From assembly GCF_900603025.1 (NCBI RefSeq), contig NZ_LR026975.1, positions 186,001-250,000 of the forward strand: 64,000 nt of DNA, in the 5' to 3' direction. The translations under genes and the position numbers were made by a program. Of the stretch, positions 1 through 9,701 are shown piece after piece (the first letter of the stretch is position 1; the number at the start of each line of letters is the position of its first letter). Source of the DNA: Mycolicibacterium hassiacum DSM 44199 (GTDB lineage: Bacteria; Actinomycetota; Actinomycetes; Mycobacteriales; Mycobacteriaceae). The notes beneath the pieces are model-generated. The model searched no databases, was not told the origin of the DNA, and was given only the letters and a program-made list of their open reading frames with translations.

Positions 1-452
1 ACCACGTTCTCGCCGCTGTGCAGCGTCGCGTAGTGCACCTGCGCGATCGAGGCGCTGGCGAAGGGTTTCTCCTCGAAGGTCTTGAACAGCTTCTCGGGTT
101 CCTCGCCGAGCTCCTCGACCAGCAGTTTGCGTACCTCTTTGGGATCGGCCGGCGGCACCCGGTCGAGCAGGCTGCGGAACTCGCGGCTCATCGGTTCGCC
201 GAACGCCCCCGGGCTGGACGCGATGATCTGGCCGAACTTCACATACGTCGGGCCGAGGTCGGAGAACGTCTTGGGCAGCTCCTTGATGATCTTCTGCTGC
301 AGTGATCCGCGCCGCGGGAGCTTGGTCAGCACCCGCGCGCCGGTGCGGGTGATCTGCCAACCCGTCGCACCGATGCGGGCAGCCTCGATCGGAAGAGGCA
401 CCCGGTCGAGCTTGACAACCTCGCGGTGCTGTGTCTTAGGCGTGGCACTCAT
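1..452 (-). CDS. ABC1/AarF/UbiB-family atypical kinase, partial (N-terminus only)
   Basis: The gene runs off the left edge, so only about the first 150 residues are visible. The protein starts MSATPKTQHREVVKLDR. It shows the ABC1 family hallmarks: KLPKTFSDLGPTYVKFGQ (the family KxGQ-type motif), then SREFRSLLDRVPP and FASASIAQVHYA, where ASIAQVH is the conserved segment before the kinase-like core. These proteins are atypical kinase/ATPases; in mycobacteria they are implicated in lipid or quinone homeostasis, but the exact substrate is unknown. Position and orientation match Rv0647c of M. tuberculosis, next to the alpha-mannosidase locus. The ATG at 452 was chosen because upstream sequence lacks coding character and the MpaB-type gene ends at 510, 57 bases away on the same strand, so the two could be cotranscribed. 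Confidence 0.88.
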   Translation of the reverse strand, partial: MSATPKTQHREVVKLDRVPLPIEAARIGATGWQITRTGARVLTKLPRRGSLQQKIIKELPKTFSDLGPTYVKFGQIIASSPGAFGEPMSREFRSLLDRVPPADPKEVRKLLVEELGEEPEKLFKTFEEKPFASASIAQVHYATLHSGENV

Positions 453-509
453 ACCGGCCAGTGTCTCAAAGCCGCAGGATCCCGCCAAAAATGCGCTGGT
501 CGGTCCCGC

Positions 510-1511
510 TCAGACGAACATGCGCTCGACCTCGTCGCGGCTGAGCACCGGATCGTCGCCGGGTTTGTAGGTCGGCATGGTGTGCGGGGCCAGCTCCGGA
601 TCGATGCCGCCCTTGACCCTGGCCAGGGCCTGTTTGTACTCCGGGATCGGGCCCTGCACCAGATGCAGCGCGTTGATCACCGACCACACCATCGCCCGGC
701 GGGCGGTGCGCTCGAAGATGTTGGGATCCTTGTGCTGGATCAACTGCTTGGCCCACTTCGGCATGGTGTCGCGGATGGCCCAGTTGAGCGCCGCGTGCGG
801 CAGCGGCAGGTCGGGGCCGGTGGCCATCGCGGTGCCGTGGGTGACCGCCAGCTTCGGCAGATAGGCCTCCAGGCACTCGAGCGTCTCGGCCTTGGTCTCG
901 GGCAGATCGGTTCCGCCCAGCGCGATGCCGACCCGGGTGAACTCCCGGTAGTAGCGGTCGATCTCCTTACCCCGCAACGGGTTCGGGTGATACAGCTCAT
1001 GCGCGGTGGCCAGCCCCCACACCACGGTGGCGTAGTTCCAGCGCAACCACTCCGGATCGTCGGCGTCGTAGCGCGCGCCGTCGGGCCGGGTGCCCTTGAC
1101 GGTGTGGTGCATCGCCCGCACGGTCCTGGCCAGCCGCTCGGCGGTCTCGGTGGAGCCGAACGCGGTGCCGATGAAGAACGCCACCGAATGGCCGAGTCGC
1201 ACCGCCGCGCCCTCGGGGTCGATCTCGGGCACCGCGTTGCCGTCGGCGTCGCGTTTGACCAGCCGGGAGTGGTGCATGCCCATCCAGTAGATGGACGGGT
1301 CGAGGCGCTCCATGAACGCCGCGCACTGCAGGCCGAAGATCAGCGCCTGCATGTGCGAATGCACGTGCCACACGGCGCTGCCGGGCCCCAACCAGCCGGG
1401 GTCGCCGACCGGCGCGGCGAACTCCATCCCGCGGAAGTAGTTGGCCCGAACCGTCTTGTCGAAGCGCTGGTTGAGGACCTCACCGAGCAGCTGGTGCGGC
1501 AGCAGGATCAC
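510..1511 (-). CDS. MpaB/DUF2236-family oxygenase
   Basis: This is a DUF2236 (MpaB, latex-clearing-protein-like) member of about 333 residues. Visible family features are SAVWHVHSHMQALIFGLQ near the N-terminus, SRLVKRDADG, SVAFFIGTAFGSTETAERLAR, and the histidine-bearing segment WNYATVVWGLATAHELY, followed by a YYREFTRVG motif. Members are heme-dependent oxygenases or proteins of unknown substrate; nothing here fixes the substrate. An ATG at 1529 is in frame, but the GTG at 1511 has a good Shine-Dalgarno (AGAGGAAG, about 5 bases upstream), whereas 1529 lies only four bases from an operator palindrome. I therefore prefer 1511. The gene is divergent from a TetR gene at 1617 with two palindromes between them, so that regulator probably represses it. 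It may be cotranscribed with the ABC1 kinase. Confidence 0.85.
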   Translation of the reverse strand: MILLPHQLLGEVLNQRFDKTVRANYFRGMEFAAPVGDPGWLGPGSAVWHVHSHMQALIFGLQCAAFMERLDPSIYWMGMHHSRLVKRDADGNAVPEIDPEGAAVRLGHSVAFFIGTAFGSTETAERLARTVRAMHHTVKGTRPDGARYDADDPEWLRWNYATVVWGLATAHELYHPNPLRGKEIDRYYREFTRVGIALGGTDLPETKAETLECLEAYLPKLAVTHGTAMATGPDLPLPHAALNWAIRDTMPKWAKQLIQHKDPNIFERTARRAMVWSVINALHLVQGPIPEYKQALARVKGGIDPELAPHTMPTYKPGDDPVLSRDEVERMFV

Positions 1512-1533
1512 GACGGCTTCCTCTCGCATGCTT

Positions 1534-1581
1534 TGGTCACAGGTGTGACCAGAATAGCGGTCTGGTTACGCCTGTGACCAG
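1534..1581. promoter_or_regulatory. Twin operator palindromes between the MpaB gene and tetR
   Basis: Two imperfect palindromes of the same family sit in the 1512-1616 divergent intergenic region: TGGTCACAGGTGTGACCA (1534-1551) and CTGGTTACGCCTGTGACCAG (1562-1581). Both have TGGTNAC...GTGACCA arms and their centres are about 29 bases apart. This is the usual layout for a TetR-family dimer controlling both its own gene and the divergent one. Binding by the adjacent regulator is inferred. Confidence 0.7.
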
Positions 1582-1616
1582 AGTTTCTGCGGGACGGCTG
1601 CCGGGCCGCTTACCCT

Positions 1617-2225
1617 GTGGGGGTGTCCAGTCCCACCCGCTGGGCCGGTGTGCCGCTGACCGACCGCCGGGCCGAACGCCGCGAGCAGCTCATCGACGCG
1701 GCGTACCGGCTGTTCGGCGAGGGCGGTGAGGCCGCGGTGTCGGTGCGGTCGGTGTGCCGCGAGTGCGGGCTGAACACCCGCTACTTCTACGAGAGCTTCA
1801 CCGACACCGACGACCTGTTGGGCGCGGTCTATGACCGGGTGAGCGCCGAGCTGGCCGCCGAGGTCGAGGCCGCCATCGCCGCCGCCGGCGACTCGCTGCG
1901 GGAACGCACCCGCGCCGGCATCGCCGCGGTGCTGGGGTTCAGCTCCGCCGATCCGCGCCGGGGCCGGATCCTGTTCACCGACGCGCGGTCCAACCCGGTG
2001 CTGACCGCGCGCCGCGCGGCCACCCAGGACCTGCTGCGCGAGGGGGTGCTGACCGAGGGCTGGCGGCTGCACCCCGACACCGATCCCGTCGCCGCACAGG
2101 TGGGTGCGGCGCTCTACACCGGGGCGATGGCCGAGTTGGCGCAGCAGTGGCTGGCCGGCCGGCTCGGCGACGACCTGGACGCGGTGGTCAACTACGCGGT
2201 GCAGATGGTGCTGCGGTCTCGCTGA
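1617..2225 (+). CDS. TetR/AcrR-family transcriptional regulator
   Basis: The product has 202 residues. The N-terminal HTH reads RAERREQLIDAAYRLFGEGG, then VSVRSVCRECGLNTRYFYES, the helix-turn-helix with the recognition helix containing the aromatic YFYESF that replaces the more usual YYHF. The remaining all-helical part is the ligand and dimer domain. The gene is divergent from the MpaB-type oxygenase and the pair of palindromes lies directly upstream, so autoregulation plus control of the oxygenase is the simplest model. The GTG at 1617 is used; a second GTG at 1623 is equally possible since no clear Shine-Dalgarno separates them. The ligand cannot be predicted. A stem of inverted repeats follows the stop codon. 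Confidence 0.87.
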   Translation: MGVSSPTRWAGVPLTDRRAERREQLIDAAYRLFGEGGEAAVSVRSVCRECGLNTRYFYESFTDTDDLLGAVYDRVSAELAAEVEAAIAAAGDSLRERTRAGIAAVLGFSSADPRRGRILFTDARSNPVLTARRAATQDLLREGVLTEGWRLHPDTDPVAAQVGAALYTGAMAELAQQWLAGRLGDDLDAVVNYAVQMVLRSR

Positions 2226-2279
2226 CTCTGCGCTCAGGACGGGGGTTACTCGCACTTCTGTGCCGTGGTCGCAGAGTCA
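2223..2279. repeat. Inverted repeat after tetR, possible terminator
   Basis: The 10-base arms TGACTCTGCG (2223-2232) and CGCAGAGTCA (2270-2279) are exact inverted copies separated by 37 bases. The element begins at the tetR stop codon and overlaps the 3' end of the convergent decayed megasynthase. It may be a bidirectional terminator or a repeat boundary; no T-tract follows. Confidence 0.4.
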
Positions 2280-5200
2280 ACGCCGCAGGCGGCGCGCAGC
2301 AGGCCGAGGTAGTCCGCCAGGTAGGCGCGGATGCGCTCCTCGCTGTACAGCGCGGTGCGGTAGCTGGCCTCCAGCACCATCGACGTGCCGGTGTCGACCA
2401 CGTTGATGAACAACTCGAAGGTCTCGGCCTGCCGCACCAGCGTGCGGTAGCCGACATCCAGACCGGCGTGGCCGATGTCGTCGTCGCGCACGTCGATGTT
2501 GAACACGACGCTCACCAGCGGCGGCCGATTGCCGTCGCGGGGTCAGCTCCAGCTCCGGTAACAGGGTGCCGAAGCTGACGCCCTGGTGGTCGTAGGCGTC
2601 GAGCAGCGCGGTCCGGGTGATCGCGAGCGCGTCGGCGAAGCCGTCCGCCGTGTCCAGCCGCAGCCGCAGCGGCAGCAGGTTCACGCAGTGCCCGACCAGC
2701 TGCCCCTGGCCGTGGAACGACTGACCGGCCGCGGCCAGGCCGATCACCAGGTCGTCCTGGCCGGTGCAGCGGCGGAACAGTTCGGCGAACCCGGTGAGCA
2801 TCGTCGCCACCAGGCTGGCGCCGTGCGCGCTGCCCAGGGCGCGCAGCCGGGTCACCAGTTCGGCGTCGACGGGCACGTCCACCCGCGCCGCGCTCAGGCC
2901 CGGGTCCGGTCCGGGGGAGCGGTCCGGCGGCAGCTGCGGCGGCTGCGGTGCGTCGTGCAGCTGTTTGAGCCAGTACTCGCGGTGCGCCTGGCCGACCGGC
3001 GACTCCAGGAAGTGCCGTTCGACCGCCACGTAGTCGGCGTAGCGCGGGGCCGGGTCCAGCTCGGCGGCGCGACCGGTGACCCGGGCCGAGTAGACCGCCC
3101 CCAGTTCGGTCAGCAGCACCGCGCCCGACCAACCGTCGCAGACCGCGTGATGGGCGATGAACAGCAGCCGGTGCCGCCGCTCGTCGAGCCGCGCCAGGGC
3201 GAACCGGATCAGCGGCCCGCGACGCAGATCGAAGGTGCGGCCCATCTCCTCGTCGCACAGCCGCTCCAGGGCCGCCGTCCGTTCGGCCTCCCCGAGCCCC
3301 GACAGATCGTGGACCGGCAGGTCCAGTTCCAGGTGGTGGTCGATGACCAGACGGCGGCCGTCGCGGCTGAACCGGGCGCGCAGCGACTCGTGCCGATCCA
3401 GCAGGGTCTGCAGCGCGTGGCGCAGCGCGTCCTCGTCGAGGGCGCCGTCCAGGGTCAGCAGCAGCCCTTCGTTGTAGGCCAGGCTGTTCCCGGCGACGAA
3501 CCGGTCCGCCAACCACACCTCGCGTTGTGACTCGGTGCTGGGCACGGTGATCGACGTCCGGTCGGAGGCCAGCGTGACCAGCTGCGCGGTCGGCCGGACG
3601 TCGTCGAGGAACCCGCCGCGTTTCATCTGCCCGACCGCGTACTCGAACCCCTCGACGATCCGGTCGAGTTCGGTGTCCCCGTGCGCGGTGGTCAGATAGT
3701 TCGGGCGGGCGTCCCAGGCGTACACCCCGGCCTCGCGCAGGTAGTAGTAGAACAGCTCGCCGAACGCCGGCTCCTGGGTCCACTCCGGTTTGAGCAGCGA
3801 GCCGAACCGGCCGATGTGCATCGGGAACCCCTCGGCCGCCAACAGTGCGTGCAGCCGGTCGACGAGCCGTTCGGCGGTCGTGTTCACCTGCTCCTGCAGC
3901 CCCGGGTTGGCCCGCATGTGCCGCAGGGCGGCGTGCACGACGGCCATGGTCAACGGGTGCCGCACGAAGGTGCCGGCGAAGTAGGTGACGCCGACCTCGG
4001 GCACCGAATCGTCGCCGTAGCGCTAGGCGCCGCCGTCCAGCGCGTCCATGAACCGCCGCGACCCGGCGATCGCGCCGACCGGCATACCCGCCCCGAAAAC
4101 CTTTCCGTAGCAGCCGATGTCGGCTTTGACGCCCCAAACCCCCTGGGCGCCGGCCCAGTGCACCCGAAAGCCGCAGACCACCTCGTCCATGATCAGCGCG
4201 GCGCCGGAGGCGTCGCAGATCCGGCGCACCTCGCGCACGTAGTCGGCCGGTTGCAGATCGGGTTTGCGCGACTGCACCGGCTCGATGACGACCGCCGCCA
4301 GCTCGTGGGCCCGCTCCCGCAGGATCTCCAGCGACTTCTCCGAGCCGTACTCCAGCACCAGGGTGTTGGCCACGCTCTCCGGCGGGACGCCGGGCGCGGC
4401 CGGGATGCTGCGCCCGCCGGGGGTGCCCCGCACCAGCACCTCGTCGACGATGCCGTGGTAGTCGCCCTCGTGCTGCACGATGAGCTTGCGTCCGGTGACC
4501 GTGCGGGCCAGCCGGATCGCCGCCAGCACCGCTTCGGATCCGGTGTTGCAGAACGCCACCCGGTCATGGCCGGTCATCTCGGCGAACATCGCCGCGCACT
4601 CGCCGACGAGCGGGTTCTGCGGCCCGATGATGATGTCGGTGTCGATCTGCCGGTGCACCGCTTCGACCAGGAAGTCGGGCCGGTGCCCGAAGAAGATCGA
4701 GCCGAAGCCGTTGTTCAGGTCGACGTAGGTGTTGCCGTCGATGTCGGTGAAGTACGCGCCCTTCGACGACGCGGCGACGATCGGGTAGACCAGGTCCTTC
4801 CACAACGGGTTGAAGCCCGACACCGCGCGGGGGTCGGCCAACTGCGGCCGGTTCGCCTCGGCGTAGGCACGGCTCTTGGCGGTGCGCGCGGTGTAACGGG
4901 CGATCAGCGCATCGAGCGCTTCGCGCTGCCGCGCGCCGAGCCGCTGGGTCGCGGTGGTGCTGATCCTGGCGCCCGCGCCGAACACCTTCGCCGGGGTGGC
5001 CGCCGGCTGGCCGTTGCCTGTCGGTTGTGCGGTGTCGGTCGGCGCCGCACTCACCGCGACGCCCAGGTGCTCGGCCAGCGCCGCCGGGGTGGGGAACTCC
5101 TCGATCAGCTGGCGGAAGCGCAGCGCGGTCTGCAGCCGCTGGTTGAGCTGAGTCGTCAACTGGGTCAACAGCAGCGAGTCGAAGCCCAGCTCGAGGAAGC

Positions 5201-7355
5201 TGCGGTGGTCGTCGTCCGGGCCGATCGGCACCCCGGCGACCTCGGTGACCAGTGCCCGGATCAATTCGAGCGCCGGGTGTTCGGCGGTCGGCTCCCGGGC
5301 CGGGGTGGTGATTTCCGGAGTCGGGGCGGTCGCCTCCTGAACCGGGGCGGGTGCGGGCGCGGCCGGCTCCGGCGGGCTCAGCCAGTGCCGGGTGCGGGCG
5401 AACGGATAGCCCGGCAGGCTGATCCGCCGCCGGGTCTCCCCGGCGTGGAACCGGCGGGCATCGAGCGAGACCCCGGCGACAAACAGCCTGGCCACCGCGG
5501 CGCCGAGGTGCACGGCGTCGTCGGCATCGGCCGCCCCAGCGGGCGGCAGCGACGCGATCGCGCTCGCCCCGGCCACCGTCTGGCGGGTGCACGCGGTCAA
5601 CTGCTGGCCCGGACCGCATTCCAGCACAACCGAATTCGCGGTGGCGGCGTGGGCGATCGCGGGTCCGAACCGGACCGCGGCACGCAGTTGCCGCGCCCAG
5701 TACCACGGATCCCGTGCCTGTTCGTCGGTGATGGGCAGCCCGGTGAGGCTCGAGTAGAACGGCAGCCGCGGTGCGTTGCGCGGAAAGCGTGTGACCACCC
5801 GCGCGAACTCCTCGACGACCGGGTCCATCATCGGCGAGTGGAAGGCGTGGCTGGTGTGCAGGGTGCTGTGGGCGACCCCGGCGGCGTCCAGCCGGGCGCG
5901 GACCCGCTCGAGCGCCGGCAGCGGGCCGGACAACACCGTCTGAGTCGGCGCGTTGAGTGCGGCGATGGCCACCCCGTCGCCGGTGAACCGTGCCGCCTCG
6001 GCCTCACCCAGCCGCACCGCGAGCATGCCGCCGGCCGGCATCGACTGCATCAGCCGAGCGCGTTCGGCGAGGATCAGCAGCGCGTGGTCGAGCTCGAACA
6101 CCCCGGCCAGCGTCGCGGCGACGAACTCGCCGACGCCGTGCCCGATCATGGTGTCCGGAACCAGCCCCCAGCTCTGCCACAGCTTCGCGGTCGCGTAACC
6201 GATGGTGAAGACGGCCGGCTGCGCCAACCGGGTGTCGCGCAGCACCTCGCCGCGGGCCGCGGGCCCGTAGAGCACCTCTCGCAGATCGGTGTTCAACTCG
6301 GGCGCGAGGATCTCGGCGCATTCGTTGACCGCGGCCCGGAACACCCGCTCGGTCTCGTAGAGCCGGCGGCCCATCCCGACGTGCTGGGCGCCCTGGCCGG
6401 GGAAGGCGAACACCAGCCGGTCCGGCGGCCGGTGGCAGGACCCGGTGTGGCGGTCGTCGGCTCGGCCCAGGCGGTGCCGGGCCTGGTCGACGTCCGCGGC
6501 GACCACCGCGGTGCGGTACGGGTGGTGGGTGCGCCCGACCTCGAGCGTGTAGGCGATGTCGGCCAGCGGCGCGTCGGTGTCGGCGAGGGCGTCCCGCAGG
6601 TTGGCGATCTGCGCCCGCAGCGCCGACTCGGTCTTCGCCGACAGCCGCAGCACCTGCCACGACCGGCGCGCGAGGCCTGAGCTCTGCGGTGGCGGTTCCT
6701 CGAGGACGGCATGGAAGTTGGTGCCGCCGAACCCGAACGACGACAGCGCGCCGCGCCGGGGCCCGTCCGCGTCCCAGCTGCGGCGGCGGGTGTTGACGAA
6801 GAACGGCGACCGGCCGAAACCGCAGCCCGGATTGGGGTTTTCGACATGCAGCGTGGCGGGGATCTCGCCGTCGCGGAGGGTGAGCGCCAGTTTGATGGCT
6901 CCCGCGGCGGCCGCCGCGGCATCGAGATGGCCGATGTTCGACTTGATGCTGCCGATCGCGCAGTAGCCGGTGTCGGTGGTGTCGGCCCGCCACGCCTCGG
7001 TGATGGCGGCCACCTCGATCGGGTCGCCGAGCGGTGTCCCGGTGCCGTGCGCCTCGAGCACCCCGATGCTGCGGGCCGACACCCCGGCCCGGTCCAGGGC
7101 GGCGCGCACCGCCGCGCGCTGACCCGCCGCGCTCGGGGCGGTGAAGCTGGCCCGGTGCGCCCCGTCGTTGTTGAGCGCGGTGGCCAGGATCACCGCGTGG
7201 ATGGTGTGACCCTCGTCGATTGCGTCCTGCAGTCGGCGCAGCACCAGGCAGGCGCCGCCGCCGGTGAGGACCATGCCGGTGGCCGCGGCGTCGAAGGCGC
7301 GCACCCGGCCGTCGGCCGACAACGGGCCGTCGGGCACATGGGGATAGCCAAACGC
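2246..7355 (-). pseudogene. Decayed hybrid PKS-NRPS: (KS)-AT-ACP-aminotransferase-condensation
   Basis: Domain order from the 5' end is as follows. A 3' half of a ketosynthase keeps the EAHGTGT and NIGHLD histidine motifs but lacks the upstream region with the active-site Cys. An acyltransferase (FAFPGQGAQHVGMG, HAFH motif suggesting malonyl specificity) has GHGVGE where GHSxGE is expected. An ACP has its phosphopantetheine Ser in LGFDSLLL. A class-III PLP aminotransferase has its lysine in YGKVFGAG. A condensation domain has HHAVCDG. This order resembles iturin/mycosubtilin MycA and microcystin McyE modules that install a beta-amino group and condense it with an amino acid. Lesions seen: missing 5' KS, AT Ser-to-Gly (codon 6135-6137), in-frame TAG at 4023-4025 in DGGA*RYGDD (expected Trp), and a frameshift near 2533-2541, after which VVFNIDVRDDD resumes in another frame. 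No A, PCP or TE domain follows. It is probably non-functional. Confidence 0.85.
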
Positions 7356-7647
7356 CGGGGTCCCGCATGGCTTCCAGCACGGCGAGGTCGCGACTGATCC
7401 GCTGGTAGTACTCGTCGTCCAGGAAGTAGTCCGGTGCGACCCGGAAGAACCGGGCGAGCTGCTCGATGGTGGCCATGGAAGGGCGGGTGCGTCTGCCCGT
7501 TCGTAACTTGGACAGGTACGGAGCCGAGATTCGGTGCCCGTTCTCGTTCAGCGCCTTGACCACCTCGGCCGATGTGTACGGACCACGTCCGGGTGGAAAC
7601 ACCACCTCGAAGAGTCGATTGAGGCGCTCGGCAAACGACGCCGACAT
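7350..7647 (-). pseudogene. EspR-like DNA-binding protein, 3'-truncated and joined to the PKS remnant
   Basis: The ATG at 7647 opens about 98 codons closely resembling mycobacterial EspR: MSASFAERLNRLFEVVFPPG, then YTSAEVVKALNENGHRISAP, YLSKLRTGRRTRPS, IEQLARFFRVAPDYFLDDEYY and LAVLEAMRDPG. EspR is a nucleoid-associated XRE-type regulator of ESX-1 and cell-wall genes, about 132 residues long. Here similarity stops at RDPGV (about 7351), where the other frame starts ketosynthase sequence (FGYPHVPDG). The C-terminal dimerization part is therefore missing and the frame runs on into out-of-frame KS sequence. This looks like a deletion junction fusing two genes. It may be a paralogue rather than the true espR. 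A chimeric protein could still be made from the intact HTH. Confidence 0.75.
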
Positions 7648-7684
7648 CCCGATTTCCCTCTGCAGACAGGAGTTTCGAGCGATC

Positions 7685-7717
7685 CTTGTACACCGACTGC
7701 TATCGGTGAGCGACAAG
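7685..7717. promoter_or_regulatory. Palindrome upstream of the espR-like fragment
   Basis: The inner arms CACCGA (7691-7696) and TCGGTG (7703-7708) are enclosed by outer CTTGT/ACAAG arms (7685-7689 and 7713-7717). It lies about 40 bases upstream of the espR-like ATG and is a plausible operator or transcript hairpin. Confidence 0.4.
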
Positions 7718-7740
7718 TGGCGAGAAGAGCCGACATGCAT

Positions 7741-8475
7741 GCTGTGAAGAAAAACACGTCACCGCATGCCATTTGCAACCAATCAAACGAATCACGTTGT
7801 GCTGCATAACAAAATGCTGATCAGCCTGCGATAAAGCGCGATCCCCGCCGGGGTCGGCACTGTGCGTCCAGCAGTCGTGAGATCGCCTACATAAAGTTTG
7901 CGAATGTTCTCTGGTTCCGGCGCGCGGCGCGATGTCATCGCGTTGCTGTTCCGACACGGCGGCGCACTTCGGACGCGCCGACCCGGGGCGGGTTCGGGCG
8001 CGGTTGCCGGGTGGCATTCGTCGTTGCCGACAGCAAATTCGCGCCCTTCAATTTTACTGTGAGACGCGCCACAAACAAGTGTGCGAACCATTCGTGTCGC
8101 GGCTTGGGGCATGTTCTCATCACCGCCGTCGCGCTTCGCCTCCGTCGTATCGACGAGAGTCGAATAGTGCTGTAGTGCAGTAATTCAACGATCTCATGCG
8201 GCGTCGCCGGTGCAATTCGGCAGGGAGTGCCGCGGGAATCGGAGCGGGTTGGATCCCGTTGCGGATCGGGGCGGTAGGGTGACGTTCACTTTGACGAAAA
8301 GGGTTGGTTCTGCCAACCTTACTTGACAGTAAAAAATTTGCCGACCGAGTCGATCGAGACGGCCGGGGAGCCTGCCTCCGGTCGATTGTCGCGACGCCCA
8401 CCGGGTGTGCTGTAGTGGGGGGTCCGCACTGCGGGGGCGGCGTGGTGTAACTGAAATTCGGTTTGCTGGAGTACT
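7741..8475. other. Long AT-richer intergenic region between two decayed divergent genes
   Basis: No reading frame here has convincing coding character on either strand. The base composition is visibly less GC-rich than the neighbours. The stretch contains a GCTGATCAGC palindrome (7816-7825), a GGTTGG/CCAACC hairpin (8302-8318) and a TTGACA hexamer (8323-8328) without an obvious matching -10. It presumably held the promoters of the divergent espR-like and pucR-like genes. Confidence 0.5.
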
Positions 8476-9701
8476 GTGGAGCGCCCCACGTTGAACGACC
8501 TGGCATCCTGGGCGACCGCCCGGGTACCGGATGTGATCGACGATGTCGTCGCAGCCGTCCGCGCACGCCTCGCGACGTACCGGGATGCCCGTATCGTGTC
8601 CGGTGACGAACTGCGCTGGTCGGTCACCGCGTATGCGAATTCGTTGGCCGCGGTGCTCGCCGCCCCGACGGCACACCCGATCTCACGCCGGCCACCGAAC
8701 TCGGCCGCCGTCGCGCCCTGCAGGGTGTGGCGCTGCTGGATGTCCTACGTAAACAGCACATCGTGCTGACGCAGTTGTGGCAATCCTTCCTGCACGTGGA
8801 GCAGCGGTCGGGCTCGACCATCGACGCGGGAACCGTCACGGCGGTCACCGCCAGGGTCTGGCGGCTGGTCGACGATGCGATGGTGGTGCTCGGCGACGCG
8901 TAACACGAGGCGAGCGCCGAGGTCCGGGCGGCCATCGGGCAGCAGCGCGATGCGGTGCTGGAGTCGGTGCTGTCCGGGCACTCCTGGCCCGGCGGGGATC
9001 CGGTGCGGGCCGCGGCGGTGCTGGGCCTGCCGCCCGATGCCGGCTACGTGATCGTCGTCGCGGACACCCGAACCGCGCCCGGGGCCGGTCAGCCCCTGTT
9101 CGAGTCCGCCCTCGGCATCAAGGGCGTGGTGTCGGCGTGGCGGCTGACCCCCGCGCTGCACACCGGCCTGGTCGCGGTGCCGCCCGGCGAGCTCGACGCC
9201 GTGCTGGACACGCTCCGCCAGACGGCGACCGGTCCCACCGGGGTCAGTCCGCCCTATCACTCGCTGACCGGGTCGCCGCGTGCCCTGGAACTGGCGAGGG
9301 CGGCGATGGCGAGCCTGCGTCCCGGGCAGGCGGCGGTCCGCGTGTTCGAATCGAATCCGCTGGATGCCCTGCTGGCCCGCGCCCCCGGGGAAGCGGCGCG
9401 GTTGGCGCACGAGGTGCTCGGACGGCTGACCGGGCTGCCGGCGGACGACCGCGCGATGCTGTTGGACACCCTGTGGGCGTACGTCGCGCACGGCGGATCG
9501 GCCGACCATGCTGCGAAGGCCCTGCACTGTCACCCGAATACCGTGCGGTACCGGCTGCGCCGCGTCCAGGAGCTCACCGGGCGGGCGTTCACCAGCCCCT
9601 GGGACGTCGCGGAGCTGATCATGGCCACGCAGGCGCTGCGGTTGAACCCCGATTGGCAGATGCTGAACGTCGGCTCACCCGCCGAGCGCCTCAGGGCGTG
9701 A
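8476..9701 (+). pseudogene. PucR/CdaR-family transcriptional regulator, broken
   Basis: Translation begins with ERPTLNDLASWATARVPDVI at 8476. Near 8666-8668 the frame slips by the equivalent of one missing base: LAAVLAAP continues in another frame as GTPDLTPATELGRRRALQGV. In that frame an in-frame TAA at 8901-8903 interrupts ...[17 protein letters not shown]. The last 249 codons (from 8955) are open and end with the C-terminal PucR helix-turn-helix: [20 protein letters not shown], then [18 protein letters not shown]. PucR-type proteins usually activate nearby catabolic or secondary-metabolite genes. Position next to the decayed megasynthase suggests it was a local regulator lost with it. Its 3' end overlaps the convergent DinB-like gene by 11 bases. 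Confidence 0.8.

Noticed and set aside
3681..6680. A 999-codon plus-strand frame opposite the megasynthase.
   Set aside because: Its Arg/Gly/Ala/Val-rich product has no recognisable domain and is the antisense shadow of the AT-ACP-AMT region.
6004..7740. A 578-residue protein starting with EspR and running on through the KS region.
   Set aside because: Only the first ~98 codons after 7647 match EspR; the rest is out of frame with the KS/AT domains and so not a genuine fusion protein.
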